This document shows, one piece after another, positions 7,899 through 17,316 of a DNA stretch of 64,000 nucleotides; within the stretch, counting starts at the first letter, position 1; each line of letters opens with the position of its first letter. The DNA is from an uncultured Salinisphaerales bacterium (GTDB taxonomy: Bacteria > Pseudomonadota > Gammaproteobacteria > Nevskiales > CAJXLF01), in assembly GCA_913055805.1 (NCBI GenBank), contig CAJXLF010000009.1, positions 1-64,000 of the forward strand, in the 5' to 3' direction. The translations under genes and the position numbers were made by a program. The notes under the pieces were generated by a model. That model did no database searches, was not told the origin of the DNA, and saw only the letters and a program-made list of their open reading frames with translations.

Positions 7899-9421
7899 TA
7901 ATCATCCAGCCGGAACTTGCGAGTCAGCCGCTGGTATTTCTTGGTCTTGTTGGGCCAGTTATTGGTGACCCTGCCGTCATCGGTGTGATACCAGCTGCTG
8001 CAACCGGCCGACCAGACCGAGGCTTTCAGCTTGTCCTGCAAGACGTCATTGAATTCACGCAACACGCCGGGTTTGACGTCAAGGTATTTGGTGCGCCCAT
8101 CAGCCAGTTTCCGGATGCACTGGGTAATGTAATGCGTCTGACACTCGATCATGAAAATGATGGAGTTACTGCCCAGGTTGGTATTCGGGCCATAGCACAT
8201 GAACAGATTGGGGAAACCGTCTACGCTAACGCCCAGATAGGCCTCCGCCCCGTCTGACCAGCGTTCCTCCAGAGTCTGGCCGTCCTTGCCTCTGAAGTTG
8301 ATGGGCGCCAGGAATTCGGTAGCCTTGAAGCCGGTGCCATAAATAATGACATCCACTTCATGTTCCACCCCGTCCGTGGTCACCACGCCTTTTTGCGAGA
8401 TATGGCTGATGCCCGTGGTTTCCACCTCCACGTTATCGCGCGTCAGCGCAGGATAATAATCCGAATGAAACAGCACCCGCTTGCAGCCCACGGGATAGTC
8501 CGGCGTGAGTTTTGCGCGCAGCTCCGGATCAGGCACCTGGCTTTTCAGGTGATGCTGAGCCCACCATTTGAACAGACCGCTCATCAGGCCCTTGCCGTTG
8601 AAGGCTGCAATACTGTTGTCGCCCAGCTCATACAGGAACAGGCGATACAAATGACCGTAGCGGGGAATGAAGCGGAACAGGAACTTGTTAACGGCCCCGT
8701 AGACAAGATTCAGACGCGGCAGGATATAAGGCGCGCTACGCTGGAATATGGTGAGTTGGCTGACTTCCGGAGCAATTTCGGGAATGAACTGAATGGCGCT
8801 GGCGCCGGTACCGATGACGGCCACCCGCTTGCCCTTGAGGTTGCAGTCATGATCCCAGAGGGCGGAATGGAAGCTGTGTCCCCTGAAATCCTCAATGCCC
8901 TTGATGCGGGGGAACGCCGGGCGGCTCAGCTGCCCGACGCCAGTTATCACGGCCCGGTATTCCTGTGCGTCTCCGTCCTTCGTCGCCACTGACCAACGGC
9001 CACTGTCTTTGTCGAACGCGGCGGATTCCACCTCAGTATTGAAACGGCAGTGTTCGTACAGTCCGTATTTGCGGGCGCAGGCACGGATGTATTTCAGAAT
9101 TTCCGGTTGCGGCGGATAGCGGCTGGACCATTGGTTACTGTATTCGAAGGAAAAGGAATACAGATGCCAGGGCACGTCGCAGGCTGCCCCCGGGTAGGTG
9201 TTCTCGCGCCAGACACCGCCGAAGTCGCCGCCCTTTTCGTAGATAACGAAGTTATCGAAACCGGCGCGCTTGAGACGAATGGCTGCACAGAGACCGGAAA
9301 AGCCGGTGCCGATGATGGCAATGGACGGCTGGGCTGCCTGGCTGTTATCCGGTGTAATAAAAGCCGGTTCATTGGCCACCACCGGGGCGCCCATCGCCGC
9401 TTTCAATGCTGTTTCTGCCAT
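7874..9421 (-). CDS. Flavin-containing monooxygenase, Baeyer-Villiger type
   Basis: I start at the ATG at 9419-9421, preceded by GGAGG at good spacing; the frame stays open to 9475 without a better site. The 515-residue protein has an FAD motif GTGFSG (38-43), the Baeyer-Villiger fingerprint FxGxxxHxxxW (179-189, FRGHSFHSALW) and a second NADPH motif GTGASA (204-209). Such class B enzymes insert oxygen into ketones to form esters or lactones, or oxygenate soft heteroatoms. The substrate cannot be told from sequence. The gene is convergent with the lipid operon and divergent from ompW. Confidence 0.9.
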   Translation of the reverse strand: MAETALKAAMGAPVVANEPAFITPDNSQAAQPSIAIIGTGFSGLCAAIRLKRAGFDNFVIYEKGGDFGGVWRENTYPGAACDVPWHLYSFSFEYSNQWSSRYPPQPEILKYIRACARKYGLYEHCRFNTEVESAAFDKDSGRWSVATKDGDAQEYRAVITGVGQLSRPAFPRIKGIEDFRGHSFHSALWDHDCNLKGKRVAVIGTGASAIQFIPEIAPEVSQLTIFQRSAPYILPRLNLVYGAVNKFLFRFIPRYGHLYRLFLYELGDNSIAAFNGKGLMSGLFKWWAQHHLKSQVPDPELRAKLTPDYPVGCKRVLFHSDYYPALTRDNVEVETTGISHISQKGVVTTDGVEHEVDVIIYGTGFKATEFLAPINFRGKDGQTLEERWSDGAEAYLGVSVDGFPNLFMCYGPNTNLGSNSIIFMIECQTHYITQCIRKLADGRTKYLDVKPGVLREFNDVLQDKLKASVWSAGCSSWYHTDDGRVTNNWPNKTKKYQRLTRKFRLDDYQVALQNR

Positions 9422-9500
9422 GCCTTGACCTCCGTCTCCAGCCTTATAAGTAACATATGTACGCACTACTTTCAAAAAAATGACGTCTCGTCATATTCCA

Positions 9501-9514
9501 TTGACATAGATCAA
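9501..9514 (+). promoter_or_regulatory. FNR/ANR-type box before ompW
   Basis: TTGAC-ATAG-ATCAA matches the FNR/ANR consensus TTGAT-N4-ATCAA with one base changed. It ends 61 bases before the OmpW start codon, a position compatible with activation. FNR control of ompW is known in enterobacteria, which supports the reading. Confidence 0.65.
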
Positions 9515-9574
9515 GCACAAGCCCAAAAGCCGGGTTTAATCTGCACGCGGTTTCATACAGACTGGGAGAAGCAA

Positions 9575-10276
9575 ATGAGCAGATTATCAATCACCCGAAA
9601 ATGGCCCCTGCTGGCGGGCCTGCTGTGTATCACGCCCAGCCCGGCAACGCTCGCCCATGATGCCGGCGACTGGTTCACACGCTTCGGCGTGGCGCATGTC
9701 GCCCCCAACGATGACAGTGGTGATGTGGGCGGATTCCCCGGCAATGGCGTATCAGTCGATGACGCCACCGGCGTGGGCATCTCCATCAGTTATATGTACA
9801 CCGATAACTGGGGTTTCGAACTTCTCGGCGCCCTGCCCTTCGAGCACGACATCAATGGCGAAGGCGCAGCACTTAGCGGACTGGGCAAAATCGCCAGTAC
9901 CAAACAGCTGCCGCCTACCCTGCTGGTTAACTATTATCCGCAAACCGGCTGGAAGGGATGGCACCCTTATGTCGGGGCCGGCTTGAACTACACCGCCTTC
10001 TTTGACGAAGACGCTTCCGGCAGCCTGGAAGCCGCGTTAGGCAATACCGACGTCACGCTGGACGATTCGGTTGGCCTGGCCCTTCAGCTGGGCATCGATT
10101 GGGACTGGCAGGACAACTGGTTCGTCAATGCCGCACTCTGGTATATCCAGATCGATACCACGGCAGAGCTGGAATTCGCGGGCGGGCCGGCAACCGGTGG
10201 CGCCGCCGGGCAAACCGAAGTGGACGTGGATATTGACCCCTGGGTACTGATGCTGGGGCTCGGCTATCGCTTCTGA
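9575..10276 (+). CDS. ompW: OmpW family outer membrane beta-barrel protein
   Basis: The ATG at 9575 is preceded by GGGAGAA. The 233-residue product has a signal peptide cleaved after TLAHA-like residues (about 1-27). The mature barrel has the OmpW hallmarks: an N-terminal VRFGVAHVAPND-like strand, an internal PPTLLVNYYP strand, PYVGAGLNYT, and a final strand ending LGLGYRF with a terminal aromatic for BAM insertion. OmpW proteins form small eight-stranded barrels with a hydrophobic channel. A near-consensus FNR box upstream suggests expression under low oxygen. A strong hairpin follows the gene. Confidence 0.92.
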   Translation: MSRLSITRKWPLLAGLLCITPSPATLAHDAGDWFTRFGVAHVAPNDDSGDVGGFPGNGVSVDDATGVGISISYMYTDNWGFELLGALPFEHDINGEGAALSGLGKIASTKQLPPTLLVNYYPQTGWKGWHPYVGAGLNYTAFFDEDASGSLEAALGNTDVTLDDSVGLALQLGIDWDWQDNWFVNAALWYIQIDTTAELEFAGGPATGGAAGQTEVDVDIDPWVLMLGLGYRF

Positions 10277-10316
10277 GCCTGCATTTCAGGGTACAGTACG
10301 CAATCCATTCTTAACT

Positions 10317-10339
10317 GACCGGGCTCAATGAGCCCGGTC
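10317..10339 (+). terminator. Stem-loop between ompW and sirB2
   Basis: GACCGGGCTC (10317-10326) and GAGCCCGGTC (10330-10339) form a perfect 10-bp stem with a 3-base loop. There is no T-run, and the stem ends only 7 bases before the sirB2 start codon. It may stop or slow transcription from ompW, or mask translation of sirB2. Confidence 0.5.
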
Positions 10340-10346
10340 CTGCATT

Positions 10347-10727
10347 ATGTACCTGGAAATCAAGATTCTGCATATGACCGCCGCCCTGCTCAGCATCGGC
10401 GGTTTTTTCATACGCGGCCTGTGGATGATGGCGGATTCTGCCCTGCTGCAGCGGCGTTGGGTGAAAATAGCCCCGCATGTCATTGACACGCTCTTCCTGC
10501 TGAGCGGACTGACGCTGATGTTCTACGTACATCAGTATCCCTTCGTACATGACTGGCTGACGGCCAAGGTGCTGGGCCTCATTGCCTATATTGTGGTGGG
10601 CACTATCGCCCTCAAGCGTGGGCCGACAAAGGGCATTCGCATCGTCGCATGGCTCGCCGCCCTGATGATCTTTGCCTATATCGTGGGCGTTGCACGCACA
10701 CATAACGTGATGTCCTGGCTGGCCTGA
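10347..10727 (+). CDS. SirB2 family membrane protein
   Basis: A protein of 126 residues with about four transmembrane helices and the conserved SirB family layout: an N-terminal LKxLHxTxAxLS-type segment (here IKILHMTAALLSIGGFFIRG), a central helix with HVIDTLFLLSG, and a C-terminal AxxHN-type end (VARTHNVMSW). SirB2 proteins are widespread in gammaproteobacteria; their biochemical role is unclear despite the invasion-related name. No clear ribosome binding site precedes the start because the hairpin at 10317-10339 fills that space. Confidence 0.88.
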   Translation: MYLEIKILHMTAALLSIGGFFIRGLWMMADSALLQRRWVKIAPHVIDTLFLLSGLTLMFYVHQYPFVHDWLTAKVLGLIAYIVVGTIALKRGPTKGIRIVAWLAALMIFAYIVGVARTHNVMSWLA

Positions 10728-11492
10728 TCAAACGACGATCAGATCCCTGAGCAGCAAGCCCACGGCATAGGCCAGGCCAGCGGCGCCACCGCCCACCAGC
10801 AAGGTTTCAAAACCGGAGCTGTACCAGGCCTGTTCCACATAACGGCCCTTCATACAGCCGACCAGGAAGAACGCCGCCCCGGCCCCGAGCCCGCTCCAGA
10901 AAAACGGCTGGGCAATATCCAGACCGAACAACCAGGAAGCCAGATAGGGCAGCAATGGCACTGCCCCGACCAGGAAAAAGGCCACGAAGGTGGTGGTGGC
11001 TGCCTTGCGCGGATCCGGGTGTACAAGCGACAGACCATGCTCCTCGACCAGCATGGTGTCTACCCAGCGTTCCACATCCGAGGTGATCACTGACACGGCT
11101 GTTTCCAGTTCGTCTCCCTCGAATCCCTTGCGCGCGAAGATCTGCCGGATTTCCTCGCGCTCACCTTCCGGATAGATCCGCAGGTGCTCATATTCCCGCT
11201 TGCGCGCCTGATCCCGCTGCTGGCGCTCCGCTCGTGTCCCCAGGTAATTGCTCACGGCCATACTGAAGCCATCGGCCAGAAGATTGGCCAGGCCCAGGAT
11301 AATGACCACGCCGATACCCAGCTGCGCCCCGGCCACACCGGCCACCACCGCGAAGGTGGTTACCGTGCCGTCGATGGCGCCATAGATGAAATCCCGTAGA
11401 TAACTCTGCGCCGGACCGTCATCCAGGCGCCGGGAAATCTCCTCGACACTATGATGAAATCTGTGCTGATCACTGACGGGATGCTTGGACAT
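10728..11492 (-). CDS. VIT1/CCC1 family transporter
   Basis: I choose the ATG at 11490-11492, which has GGAG 6 bases upstream and gives 254 residues. An alternative ATG at 11525 forms an ATGA overlap with the upstream kinase gene and would add 11 residues, so coupling is possible. The sequence has the family's [21 protein letters not shown] first helix, [19 protein letters not shown], a cytoplasmic acidic/charged domain ([14 protein letters not shown]) and three C-terminal helices. Members export or store Fe2+/Mn2+. It lies downstream of the PPK2 gene in one transcription unit behind an FNR box; polyphosphate and metal storage may be linked. Confidence 0.9.
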   Translation of the reverse strand: MSKHPVSDQHRFHHSVEEISRRLDDGPAQSYLRDFIYGAIDGTVTTFAVVAGVAGAQLGIGVVIILGLANLLADGFSMAVSNYLGTRAERQQRDQARKREYEHLRIYPEGEREEIRQIFARKGFEGDELETAVSVITSDVERWVDTMLVEEHGLSLVHPDPRKAATTTFVAFFLVGAVPLLPYLASWLFGLDIAQPFFWSGLGAGAAFFLVGCMKGRYVEQAWYSSGFETLLVGGGAAGLAYAVGLLLRDLIVV

Positions 11493-11521
11493 GGCGAGCT
11501 CCGGTCCTGATTGCAGGACGC

Positions 11522-12430
11522 TCATTTGGTGGATTTCTCTGGCTTGCATTCCTCCTGCAAACGACAACGCATGGCCTCCATCTGGGCGCGCGCCTGTTCA
11601 TCCATCACCGGATAGGCCAGATTCATTCCTTTCAGGGCAACCAGGGTGATGCGCGCCACGGCCAATTGCAGCGTAGGTTTGTGGTCGGCGGGAATGACAT
11701 ACCATGGCGCCCAGGCACGCGACGTGGCATTCACAGCATCCACATAGGCCTGCATGTAATCGTCCCAATGATCCCGGTCATACACGTCCATGGCCGAAAA
11801 CTTCCAGCGCTTTTCAGGCTTGTCGATACGCTTTAGCAGTCGCGAAGCCTGCCGCTGCTTGGACACGTACAGCCAGAACTTGAGAATGACCGTACCATTG
11901 GCTGTCAGATGACGTTCGTACTCCCTGATCGAACGATAGCGCGACTGCCATAGCCTCGAGAGAGTAGCGTCATCCTTTTTACGCTGATTGATCAATACTT
12001 CCGGATGCACACGCTCGGTCAACACCGCTTCGTAATAGCTACGGTTGAAAAGACCTATTTCACCAAAACGCGGCAGGCGCTGTGTGCAACGCCACAGAAA
12101 ATCATGCTGGATTTCCTCGCCATAGGGCACCTTGAAGGAACTGACCTGGCAACCCACCGGGTCAGCCCGGCTGAAAACCTTGTGAATGGTGCTGTCCTTG
12201 CCGGCCGCGTCCACGCCCTGAAACACCAGCAGCAAAGCCTTGCTGGCATCGGCGTAGAGCATTTCCTGCAACTCGCCAATTTTCTGGGCTACCACCTCAA
12301 GCTCGGGGCGCAAGCGCGACGCTGCCAGCGGCTTCTTGCCGTCCTCAAGCGCCTCCACTTTACTCAGGGCAAGGCTGCCGTTGTATGGAGCCCGGTAACG
12401 TTTCTCAGCGTCTGCAAGTATGCCATTCAT
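11522..12430 (-). CDS. Polyphosphate kinase 2 family protein
   Basis: A protein of 302 residues with the PPK2 nucleotide-binding loop GVDAAGKDS (72-80), an FNRSYYE segment in the lid/Walker B area, and the family end [18 protein letters not shown]2 enzymes transfer phosphate between polyphosphate and nucleoside mono- or diphosphates; which direction and base apply here cannot be read. The gene is preceded by a near-consensus FNR box (12487-12500, 57 bases upstream) and followed by the VIT transporter with its stop codon inside a possible ATGA overlap. Confidence 0.9.
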   Translation of the reverse strand: MNGILADAEKRYRAPYNGSLALSKVEALEDGKKPLAASRLRPELEVVAQKIGELQEMLYADASKALLLVFQGVDAAGKDSTIHKVFSRADPVGCQVSSFKVPYGEEIQHDFLWRCTQRLPRFGEIGLFNRSYYEAVLTERVHPEVLINQRKKDDATLSRLWQSRYRSIREYERHLTANGTVILKFWLYVSKQRQASRLLKRIDKPEKRWKFSAMDVYDRDHWDDYMQAYVDAVNATSRAWAPWYVIPADHKPTLQLAVARITLVALKGMNLAYPVMDEQARAQMEAMRCRLQEECKPEKSTK

Positions 12431-12486
12431 GACAGGTCGCCCCTCTCTGTGCAGGAGAAGTATTCAGGTCAATAGGTGATCATACA

Positions 12487-12500
12487 TTGACGTGAATCAA
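12487..12500 (-). promoter_or_regulatory. FNR/ANR-type box before the PPK2-VIT operon
   Basis: TTGAC-GTGA-ATCAA differs from TTGAT-N4-ATCAA by one base. Its near edge is 57 bases from the PPK2 start on the reverse strand. Confidence 0.6.
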
Positions 12501-12521
12501 GCAACTGATCATCAGTGTGTA

Positions 12522-12552
12522 TAAAAAGAAGAAGGCCGGCGAATTGCCGGCC
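12522..12552 (-). terminator. Rho-independent terminator of the choice-of-anchor-I gene
   Basis: On the reverse strand, GGCCGGC and GCCGGCC form a 7-bp stem (arms 12534-12540 and 12546-12552) with a 5-base loop, followed by CTTCTTCTTTTTAT. It lies 25 bases past the stop at 12577. Confidence 0.8.
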
Positions 12553-12576
12553 CGGGGAAAAGCAGAACCCGGCAGG

Positions 12577-14235
12577 TCAGAAGTCGTTTACATCAATGTT
12601 GTACAGCGTCGTGGTACCGCTGACCTCGTTACCCACAGCGAGCATCGGCCTGCCGGTCGGACTGTTTTCAGCACTGATGAAGGCCAGACCTTCCGGTCCG
12701 AGATCCTTCACCAGGTTGGTTTCAATCTGATCGTCGCCGACACTGAAATCACGGTTATTGATGTACTGCACGAATTCCGGCGCCTGCGGATTGGTCACGT
12801 TGTACACCATGATGCCACCCACCCGTTCCAGGCCGATAAAGGCAAAGGCCAGGCCATTGATCACGCCAACGGTGACCCCTTCCGGCTCTGGCCCCTTGTC
12901 GTCGGAGCGGTTGTCGAAATTGTTTTCGTCATTGGTACTGTTGAAGTTATCCGGCAGCACCTGGGCGAGGATGCGTTCGAACTCGCTACCGCTGTCAAAG
13001 ACGAGTACGCCATCCTCGTTCCAGATGGAAAACGAGCGGGCGCCGTAGGCATACAGGGCATCGTAAACACAGTCGGCTTCCACATCCGTGCCCGCATCGG
13101 TCGGATCGCAACCATTGCTCACGCCCAGCGTCGACGTCACATTGAGACGCCCCAGATTCTCGTCCTCCTGCAGTTCCGCAGCGTCCGGAAAAGCATCCGC
13201 ATCAAGTTGCAGATCGGCAATACGGAATTCCTCGGAAAAACCATCGTAATCACGTGAGTCGCCTTCATTGGCCGTAACGTAGTAGGTCTTGCCGTTGTAT
13301 TGGTAACTGGCAATGGCATCCGGTTGATACATGCCGAACACCGGCCAGTTGCGGATATTGATGCCATCGTCGTCGTTACTGGCGTCCAGTTCGTTGCCCA
13401 GCACCCGGTGATCCTTGAAGCCCAACGGCACCAGGGCACTCACCTCGGCATCTTCGATATCCAGGACAGCGAAAGCATTGGCTTCCTGGAGTGTCACCAG
13501 GGCTTTTTCTCCATCCGGTGAGACGGCAATGTACTCCGGCTCCAGGTCCTGGGCAGCGGAAGCGCCCGGCCCGAAAATGCGAATACCCTGATCGCGCAGA
13601 TCGTCTTCGTCGCCGTTGAAACCGGTGAAACCGGCTGTCGTTACCGATGCACTGGCCACGCCGGCAGATAAATCAATCACACTCACCGAGCCTTCGGGAT
13701 CAACGTCGTAGTCATCGTTGGGCTCGCCTTCATTGGCGACCAGCACCTTGCTGCCATCCGGCGTGAATACCAGCATGTCCGGCAATGCGCCCACCGTCAC
13801 TTCGCCAAGCTTGCTGAAATCCGTGGTGTTGTAGAACACCACCTTGCCGGGGTCGGTCTTGTCCTCGGCCTCGATGGCCACTGCCAAAGTGTCACCATAT
13901 ACCGCAACGCTGTTGGCGCCACCGCCTTCTTCCGATGCATCGATGGTATCGAGCAGTACCGGAGCAGCCGGGTCACTGATGTCGAGTACATCTACCGAGG
14001 TGTCGGCGGCATTGACCACAAACAGGCGCTGATTAAGGGCGTCATGCGCCACGATCTCGGCAGCGCCTTCATCGAAGATATTGCTGAAATAGGTACCCAG
14101 CACACTGAGTTCAATGAGCGTAAGGCTGCGACCGGCTGCGCCGGCCTCACCGTCGTCCCCGTCATCGGGGCAGGCGCTCAAACCCAGGACAAGGGAAAAA
14201 AGAACAGCCAGAGAAAAGGACTTGGTAAGTGACAT
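12577..14235 (-). CDS. Choice-of-anchor I family beta-propeller lipoprotein
   Basis: A protein of 552 residues with a lipoprotein signal (LGLSAC, Cys 22) followed by an acidic linker. The rest is a run of blades with repeating VxVxDISDPxAP, PDMLVFTPDGSKVLVANEGEPNDDY and PEYIAVSPDGEKALVTLQEANA segments. The NEGEPNDDY and NEGDSRDY segments are the trademark of the choice-of-anchor I domain, seen in surface proteins and in alkaline-phosphatase-linked propellers. It is probably displayed on the outer membrane. Its ligand is unknown. The composition is highly acidic, suggesting calcium binding. It stands alone, with a terminator at 12522-12552. Confidence 0.88.
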   Translation of the reverse strand: MSLTKSFSLAVLFSLVLGLSACPDDGDDGEAGAAGRSLTLIELSVLGTYFSNIFDEGAAEIVAHDALNQRLFVVNAADTSVDVLDISDPAAPVLLDTIDASEEGGGANSVAVYGDTLAVAIEAEDKTDPGKVVFYNTTDFSKLGEVTVGALPDMLVFTPDGSKVLVANEGEPNDDYDVDPEGSVSVIDLSAGVASASVTTAGFTGFNGDEDDLRDQGIRIFGPGASAAQDLEPEYIAVSPDGEKALVTLQEANAFAVLDIEDAEVSALVPLGFKDHRVLGNELDASNDDDGINIRNWPVFGMYQPDAIASYQYNGKTYYVTANEGDSRDYDGFSEEFRIADLQLDADAFPDAAELQEDENLGRLNVTSTLGVSNGCDPTDAGTDVEADCVYDALYAYGARSFSIWNEDGVLVFDSGSEFERILAQVLPDNFNSTNDENNFDNRSDDKGPEPEGVTVGVINGLAFAFIGLERVGGIMVYNVTNPQAPEFVQYINNRDFSVGDDQIETNLVKDLGPEGLAFISAENSPTGRPMLAVGNEVSGTTTLYNIDVNDF

Positions 14236-14329
14236 GTGTAAACCCGGAATCGTGACGTTTGAAATATGCCCGATCCTGGCACTGTCACATGACGGCGGGA
14301 TGACGTTTTAATGACTATTCAGTATGCAG

Positions 14330-14956
14330 TTATTCACCTAATACGGATTTCAGCGCCCTCACAGTTGCGTCCGGACGACTCCCCAGCCCTTGCTGCTGAT
14401 GGATCACTTCACCTCCGCGATCAAGCACGTTGATGACGTTGGAATGAGCGAAGTCGGTCGCGCTGGTACGGCGATATTGCACGCCGAAAACAGCGGCCAG
14501 CTCACGCACATCAACCTCGTCTCCTCGCAGCAGAGTCCAGCCCTGTCTACTCAGGCCGGTTTCCTCGCCGAATGCTTGCAGACGCTCAACCGTGTCACGT
14601 TCAGGATCAATGGAGACCAGCACGAAGTGCACGTCTGATGCATGCGCATCCAACGCCTGCCGGATAAGACGCATGTCGCCAATAATGCGCGGACAGGCGT
14701 GGTCACAGTGGGTATACACCATGGCCAGCACCACAGGCTTGCCGGTCAGGCTCTGCAAGCGGACGGTTTCACCTCGTTGACTGTTCCAGAGGGATTGCAG
14801 TTGATACACCGACTGACCACCAGGCGCCTCCGATGCGGCCATCTGCATATGCTCATGATGTTGATGACCGCCGCTATCAGCCTCATCCCGTGAACAACCG
14901 GCAGCGGCAAGTATCAGTGCGACCAGCAAGCCCGACATCCGTAATGACTTTTTCAT
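14330..14956 (-). CDS. SCO1/SenC family copper chaperone-like lipoprotein
   Basis: A protein of 208 residues with a lipobox (LAAAGC, Cys 21) and a His/Met-rich stretch (residues 31-39) that could bind copper. It has the thioredoxin-like SCO core: the copper motif CDHAC (84-88) and the partner His at 171 (DFAHSNVI). SCO proteins deliver copper to, or keep reduced, the CuA or other copper sites of periplasmic enzymes. It is the third gene of the nirK operon, overlapping the SUMF1-like gene by ATGA, so NirK copper-site maturation is a reasonable role. Confidence 0.9.
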   Translation of the reverse strand: MKKSLRMSGLLVALILAAAGCSRDEADSGGHQHHEHMQMAASEAPGGQSVYQLQSLWNSQRGETVRLQSLTGKPVVLAMVYTHCDHACPRIIGDMRLIRQALDAHASDVHFVLVSIDPERDTVERLQAFGEETGLSRQGWTLLRGDEVDVRELAAVFGVQYRRTSATDFAHSNVINVLDRGGEVIHQQQGLGSRPDATVRALKSVLGE

Positions 14957-15756
14957 GGCGCTGCGCCCTCAATATCGCGGGCACAGCGAAACCCCATGTT
15001 CTGCACCGAGTAACGCGCCTGCACACTGCCACGCATGGCGTAGCGCATGAAGGCGGCATAGTCCGCCGGATCGACGGTTCCAAGCGCTCCCGCGGCACAA
15101 AAAAGCTGCGGATCCAGACCACCCGCATCCTTGCGTGACTCGCCAGTCATAACCACGGCGTTGAAATCCATCACCCACTCCCAGACGAGACCATGCATGT
15201 CCCACAAGCCCCAGGCATTCCGGAAGCTGTAACCCACCTCGGGCAGCGGCAACCGTGTGGGCTTGCCGTACCAGTCCAGAATCAGGCGATTGAACCCGGG
15301 CCGGGATGCGGCGTCCCGATTATCTTCACTGGCTCTGGCGGCATATTCCCATTCATCCAGGGTTGGCAGGCGTTTCCCGCCCGCCTCGCAATACGCCTTG
15401 GCCGCGAACCAGCTGACATTGGTTACGGGCGCTTTTTCCGGCGCCTGCTCCCCTGCGACCAAATCCGCCTGCCAGTGGGCCAGATAACCTTCGTCGGCAA
15501 ACAGCGGAGCAACTTTGCTGCGGCGCCAGCGTGGATGGTCATTGACGAAAGCGAGGTACTCTTCATTAGTTACCGGATATTCGTCCATGTAAAACGCGTC
15601 CACCCCTACCGGCCGGGTCTTGTCACCGTATAACGGCACATAGCTTCCAGCGGTGACCGCGAGCATACCCGCCGGAGCTGGATCACCGGCCTGAACGCAG
15701 CTTGCGATCGCCCACAAAGCGGCTGCGACGAGTATCGACCGCTGTCTTCCCCTCAT
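14953..15756 (-). CDS. nirV: SUMF1/formylglycine-generating-enzyme-fold protein (NirV-like)
   Basis: A protein of 267 residues with an N-terminal signal peptide (cleavage near VQAGD). It carries the FGE-sulfatase fold motifs: EYPVTNEEYLAFV, PVTNVSWFAAKAYCEAGGKRLPT, EWEYAARA, GLWDMHGLVWEWVMD and a final RCARD. The catalytic cysteines of true formylglycine-generating enzymes are not obvious. SUMF1-type proteins encoded beside nirK are called NirV; their role is not settled. Its start is 8 bases past the nirK stop, and its stop overlaps the SCO gene. Confidence 0.85.
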   Translation of the reverse strand: MRGRQRSILVAAALWAIASCVQAGDPAPAGMLAVTAGSYVPLYGDKTRPVGVDAFYMDEYPVTNEEYLAFVNDHPRWRRSKVAPLFADEGYLAHWQADLVAGEQAPEKAPVTNVSWFAAKAYCEAGGKRLPTLDEWEYAARASEDNRDAASRPGFNRLILDWYGKPTRLPLPEVGYSFRNAWGLWDMHGLVWEWVMDFNAVVMTGESRKDAGGLDPQLFCAAGALGTVDPADYAAFMRYAMRGSVQARYSVQNMGFRCARDIEGAAP

Positions 15757-15763
15757 GCAGCTT

Positions 15764-17236
15764 TCACTGCAGGGCCTTGTCGACCATCTCCGGCGTTACC
15801 TCGGTACCATTGTTATTCCACTGGCTGTACACGTAGCTCAGTACATTGGCGATTTCCTGATGACTCAGATTCAGGCGTGGCATGACATTGTTATAGGTTT
15901 CGCCGTTCACGGTGATTTCGCCATCCAGGCCCTTGCCGACGGCGCGAATAGCCCGGTCCACATCCGCATTCAGGTAATCGGATTCAGCCACTGGCGGAAA
16001 AGCGTTTGGCACGCCACTACCGTCCGGCATATGGCAGGCGGCACAGTTGCTCTTGTAGACATTCTCTCCCCTGGCAATACGTTCCTGCTTAGTCAGGACC
16101 GGTTGCTCGACAGGGACTTCATCTTCGGGCATTTGCTGTACAGCCCCACCCTCGGCCAGATAAACCGTCTGACGCTGCTCGCCCGAATAAATGAAACTTT
16201 CCTCGTCGCCCTGTACCTCGATCTTGCCCAGCGCACCCTTGTTGAAGGCGCGAAAGATCGAGTGGTCGACCAGAATCAGTTCACCCGGTACGTCGATCCT
16301 GAAATCGACAATGGCCGCACCGCCGGCGGGCACCAGGGTGGTCTGGATATTGTGATTGAGCGCGGTGCCGCCCTCGATATACACAGTATCGAAGATTTCG
16401 CCGATCACATGGAATGAACTCACCAGATTGGGCCCGCCGTTGCCCACGTAAATGCGCACGGTTTCACCCTTCTTCGCATGCAAGGCCCTGTCGCCAGTCA
16501 GAGCGTTGACCGAACCATTGAAGACCACGTAATCCGGCTGTTCCTTCAGGGCCTTTTCCATATCAAAAGGTTGTAGTCCGGCATCGCCGTAACCGCCCCG
16601 GGTATAGAAATCGCCCTGCACCACGTAGAACTCACGATCCACCGGCGGCAGACCCTCCTCGGGCTCCACCAGGATCAGGCCATACATGCCGTTGGCGATA
16701 TGCATGCCCACCGGCGCCGTTGCGCAGTGATAAATATAGAGACCCGGATTGAGCGCCTGGAAACTGAATACGGTTTCCTTGCCGGGCGGCGTGAAAGACG
16801 ACACCGCGCCGCCGCCGGGACCGGTCACCGCGTGCAGGTCGATGTTATGCGGCACCTTGCTGTCGGCACGGTTGGCCAGGTGAAATTCGATCAGGTCACC
16901 GCGCCGCACGCGGATGAAGCTGCCGGGCACAGTGCCGCCAAAGGTCCAGAAGGTGTAGTCCACGCCATCGGCCATCTGCATGACTTTTTCCTGCACTTCC
17001 AGGTGCACCACCAGCTTGGTGGGATGGTCGCGGTCAATGGGCGACGGCACCTGCGGCGGCGGGGTGAGTACGGCGGTTTCCTCCCCCTGGATATCCGTGG
17101 CCACAGGCGGCGACCAACCGGATTCCTGCGATTCAGCCTGCTCAGTTTTGCCGCTGCCGGAGGGTTGGCAGGCCACCAGGGCCATCATTGCCAAAACCGT
17201 CGCTACCAATCCAGGGAAGAGTTTATGCGCCGACAT
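15764..17236 (-). CDS. nirK: Copper nitrite reductase fused to a C-terminal cytochrome c domain, lipoprotein
   Basis: A protein of 490 residues with a lipobox (LVAC, Cys 23). Two cupredoxin domains carry a complete set of ligands: type 1 copper His130, Cys171, His179 and Met184; type 2 copper His135, His170 and His325; catalytic Asp133 and His276. After about residue 385 comes a class I cytochrome c domain with CAACH (398-402) and a late YNNVMP Met ligand. It reduces nitrite to nitric oxide in the periplasm, with the heme domain feeding electrons in directly, as in known NirK-cytochrome fusions. First gene of the nirK-nirV-SCO operon. No convincing FNR or NsrR site is visible in the 80-base upstream gap. 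Confidence 0.95.
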   Translation of the reverse strand: MSAHKLFPGLVATVLAMMALVACQPSGSGKTEQAESQESGWSPPVATDIQGEETAVLTPPPQVPSPIDRDHPTKLVVHLEVQEKVMQMADGVDYTFWTFGGTVPGSFIRVRRGDLIEFHLANRADSKVPHNIDLHAVTGPGGGAVSSFTPPGKETVFSFQALNPGLYIYHCATAPVGMHIANGMYGLILVEPEEGLPPVDREFYVVQGDFYTRGGYGDAGLQPFDMEKALKEQPDYVVFNGSVNALTGDRALHAKKGETVRIYVGNGGPNLVSSFHVIGEIFDTVYIEGGTALNHNIQTTLVPAGGAAIVDFRIDVPGELILVDHSIFRAFNKGALGKIEVQGDEESFIYSGEQRQTVYLAEGGAVQQMPEDEVPVEQPVLTKQERIARGENVYKSNCAACHMPDGSGVPNAFPPVAESDYLNADVDRAIRAVGKGLDGEITVNGETYNNVMPRLNLSHQEIANVLSYVYSQWNNNGTEVTPEMVDKALQ

Positions 17237-17316
17237 ACCATGCTCCTCGTTTCTTTTGTTTCTTCAAGCTAGTACAACTGCCACGAGATTCAAGGTTTCG
17301 GGCGGTATTGCAGCAG

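Noticed and set aside
12517-13257. Plus-strand frame of 246 codons opposite the choice-of-anchor-I gene
   Set aside because: It begins within the terminator region and mirrors a recognised propeller protein.
17250-17290. Possible FNR box upstream of nirK
   Set aside because: The best candidate on the minus strand reads TTGTA-CTAG-CTTGA, which fails in both half-sites.
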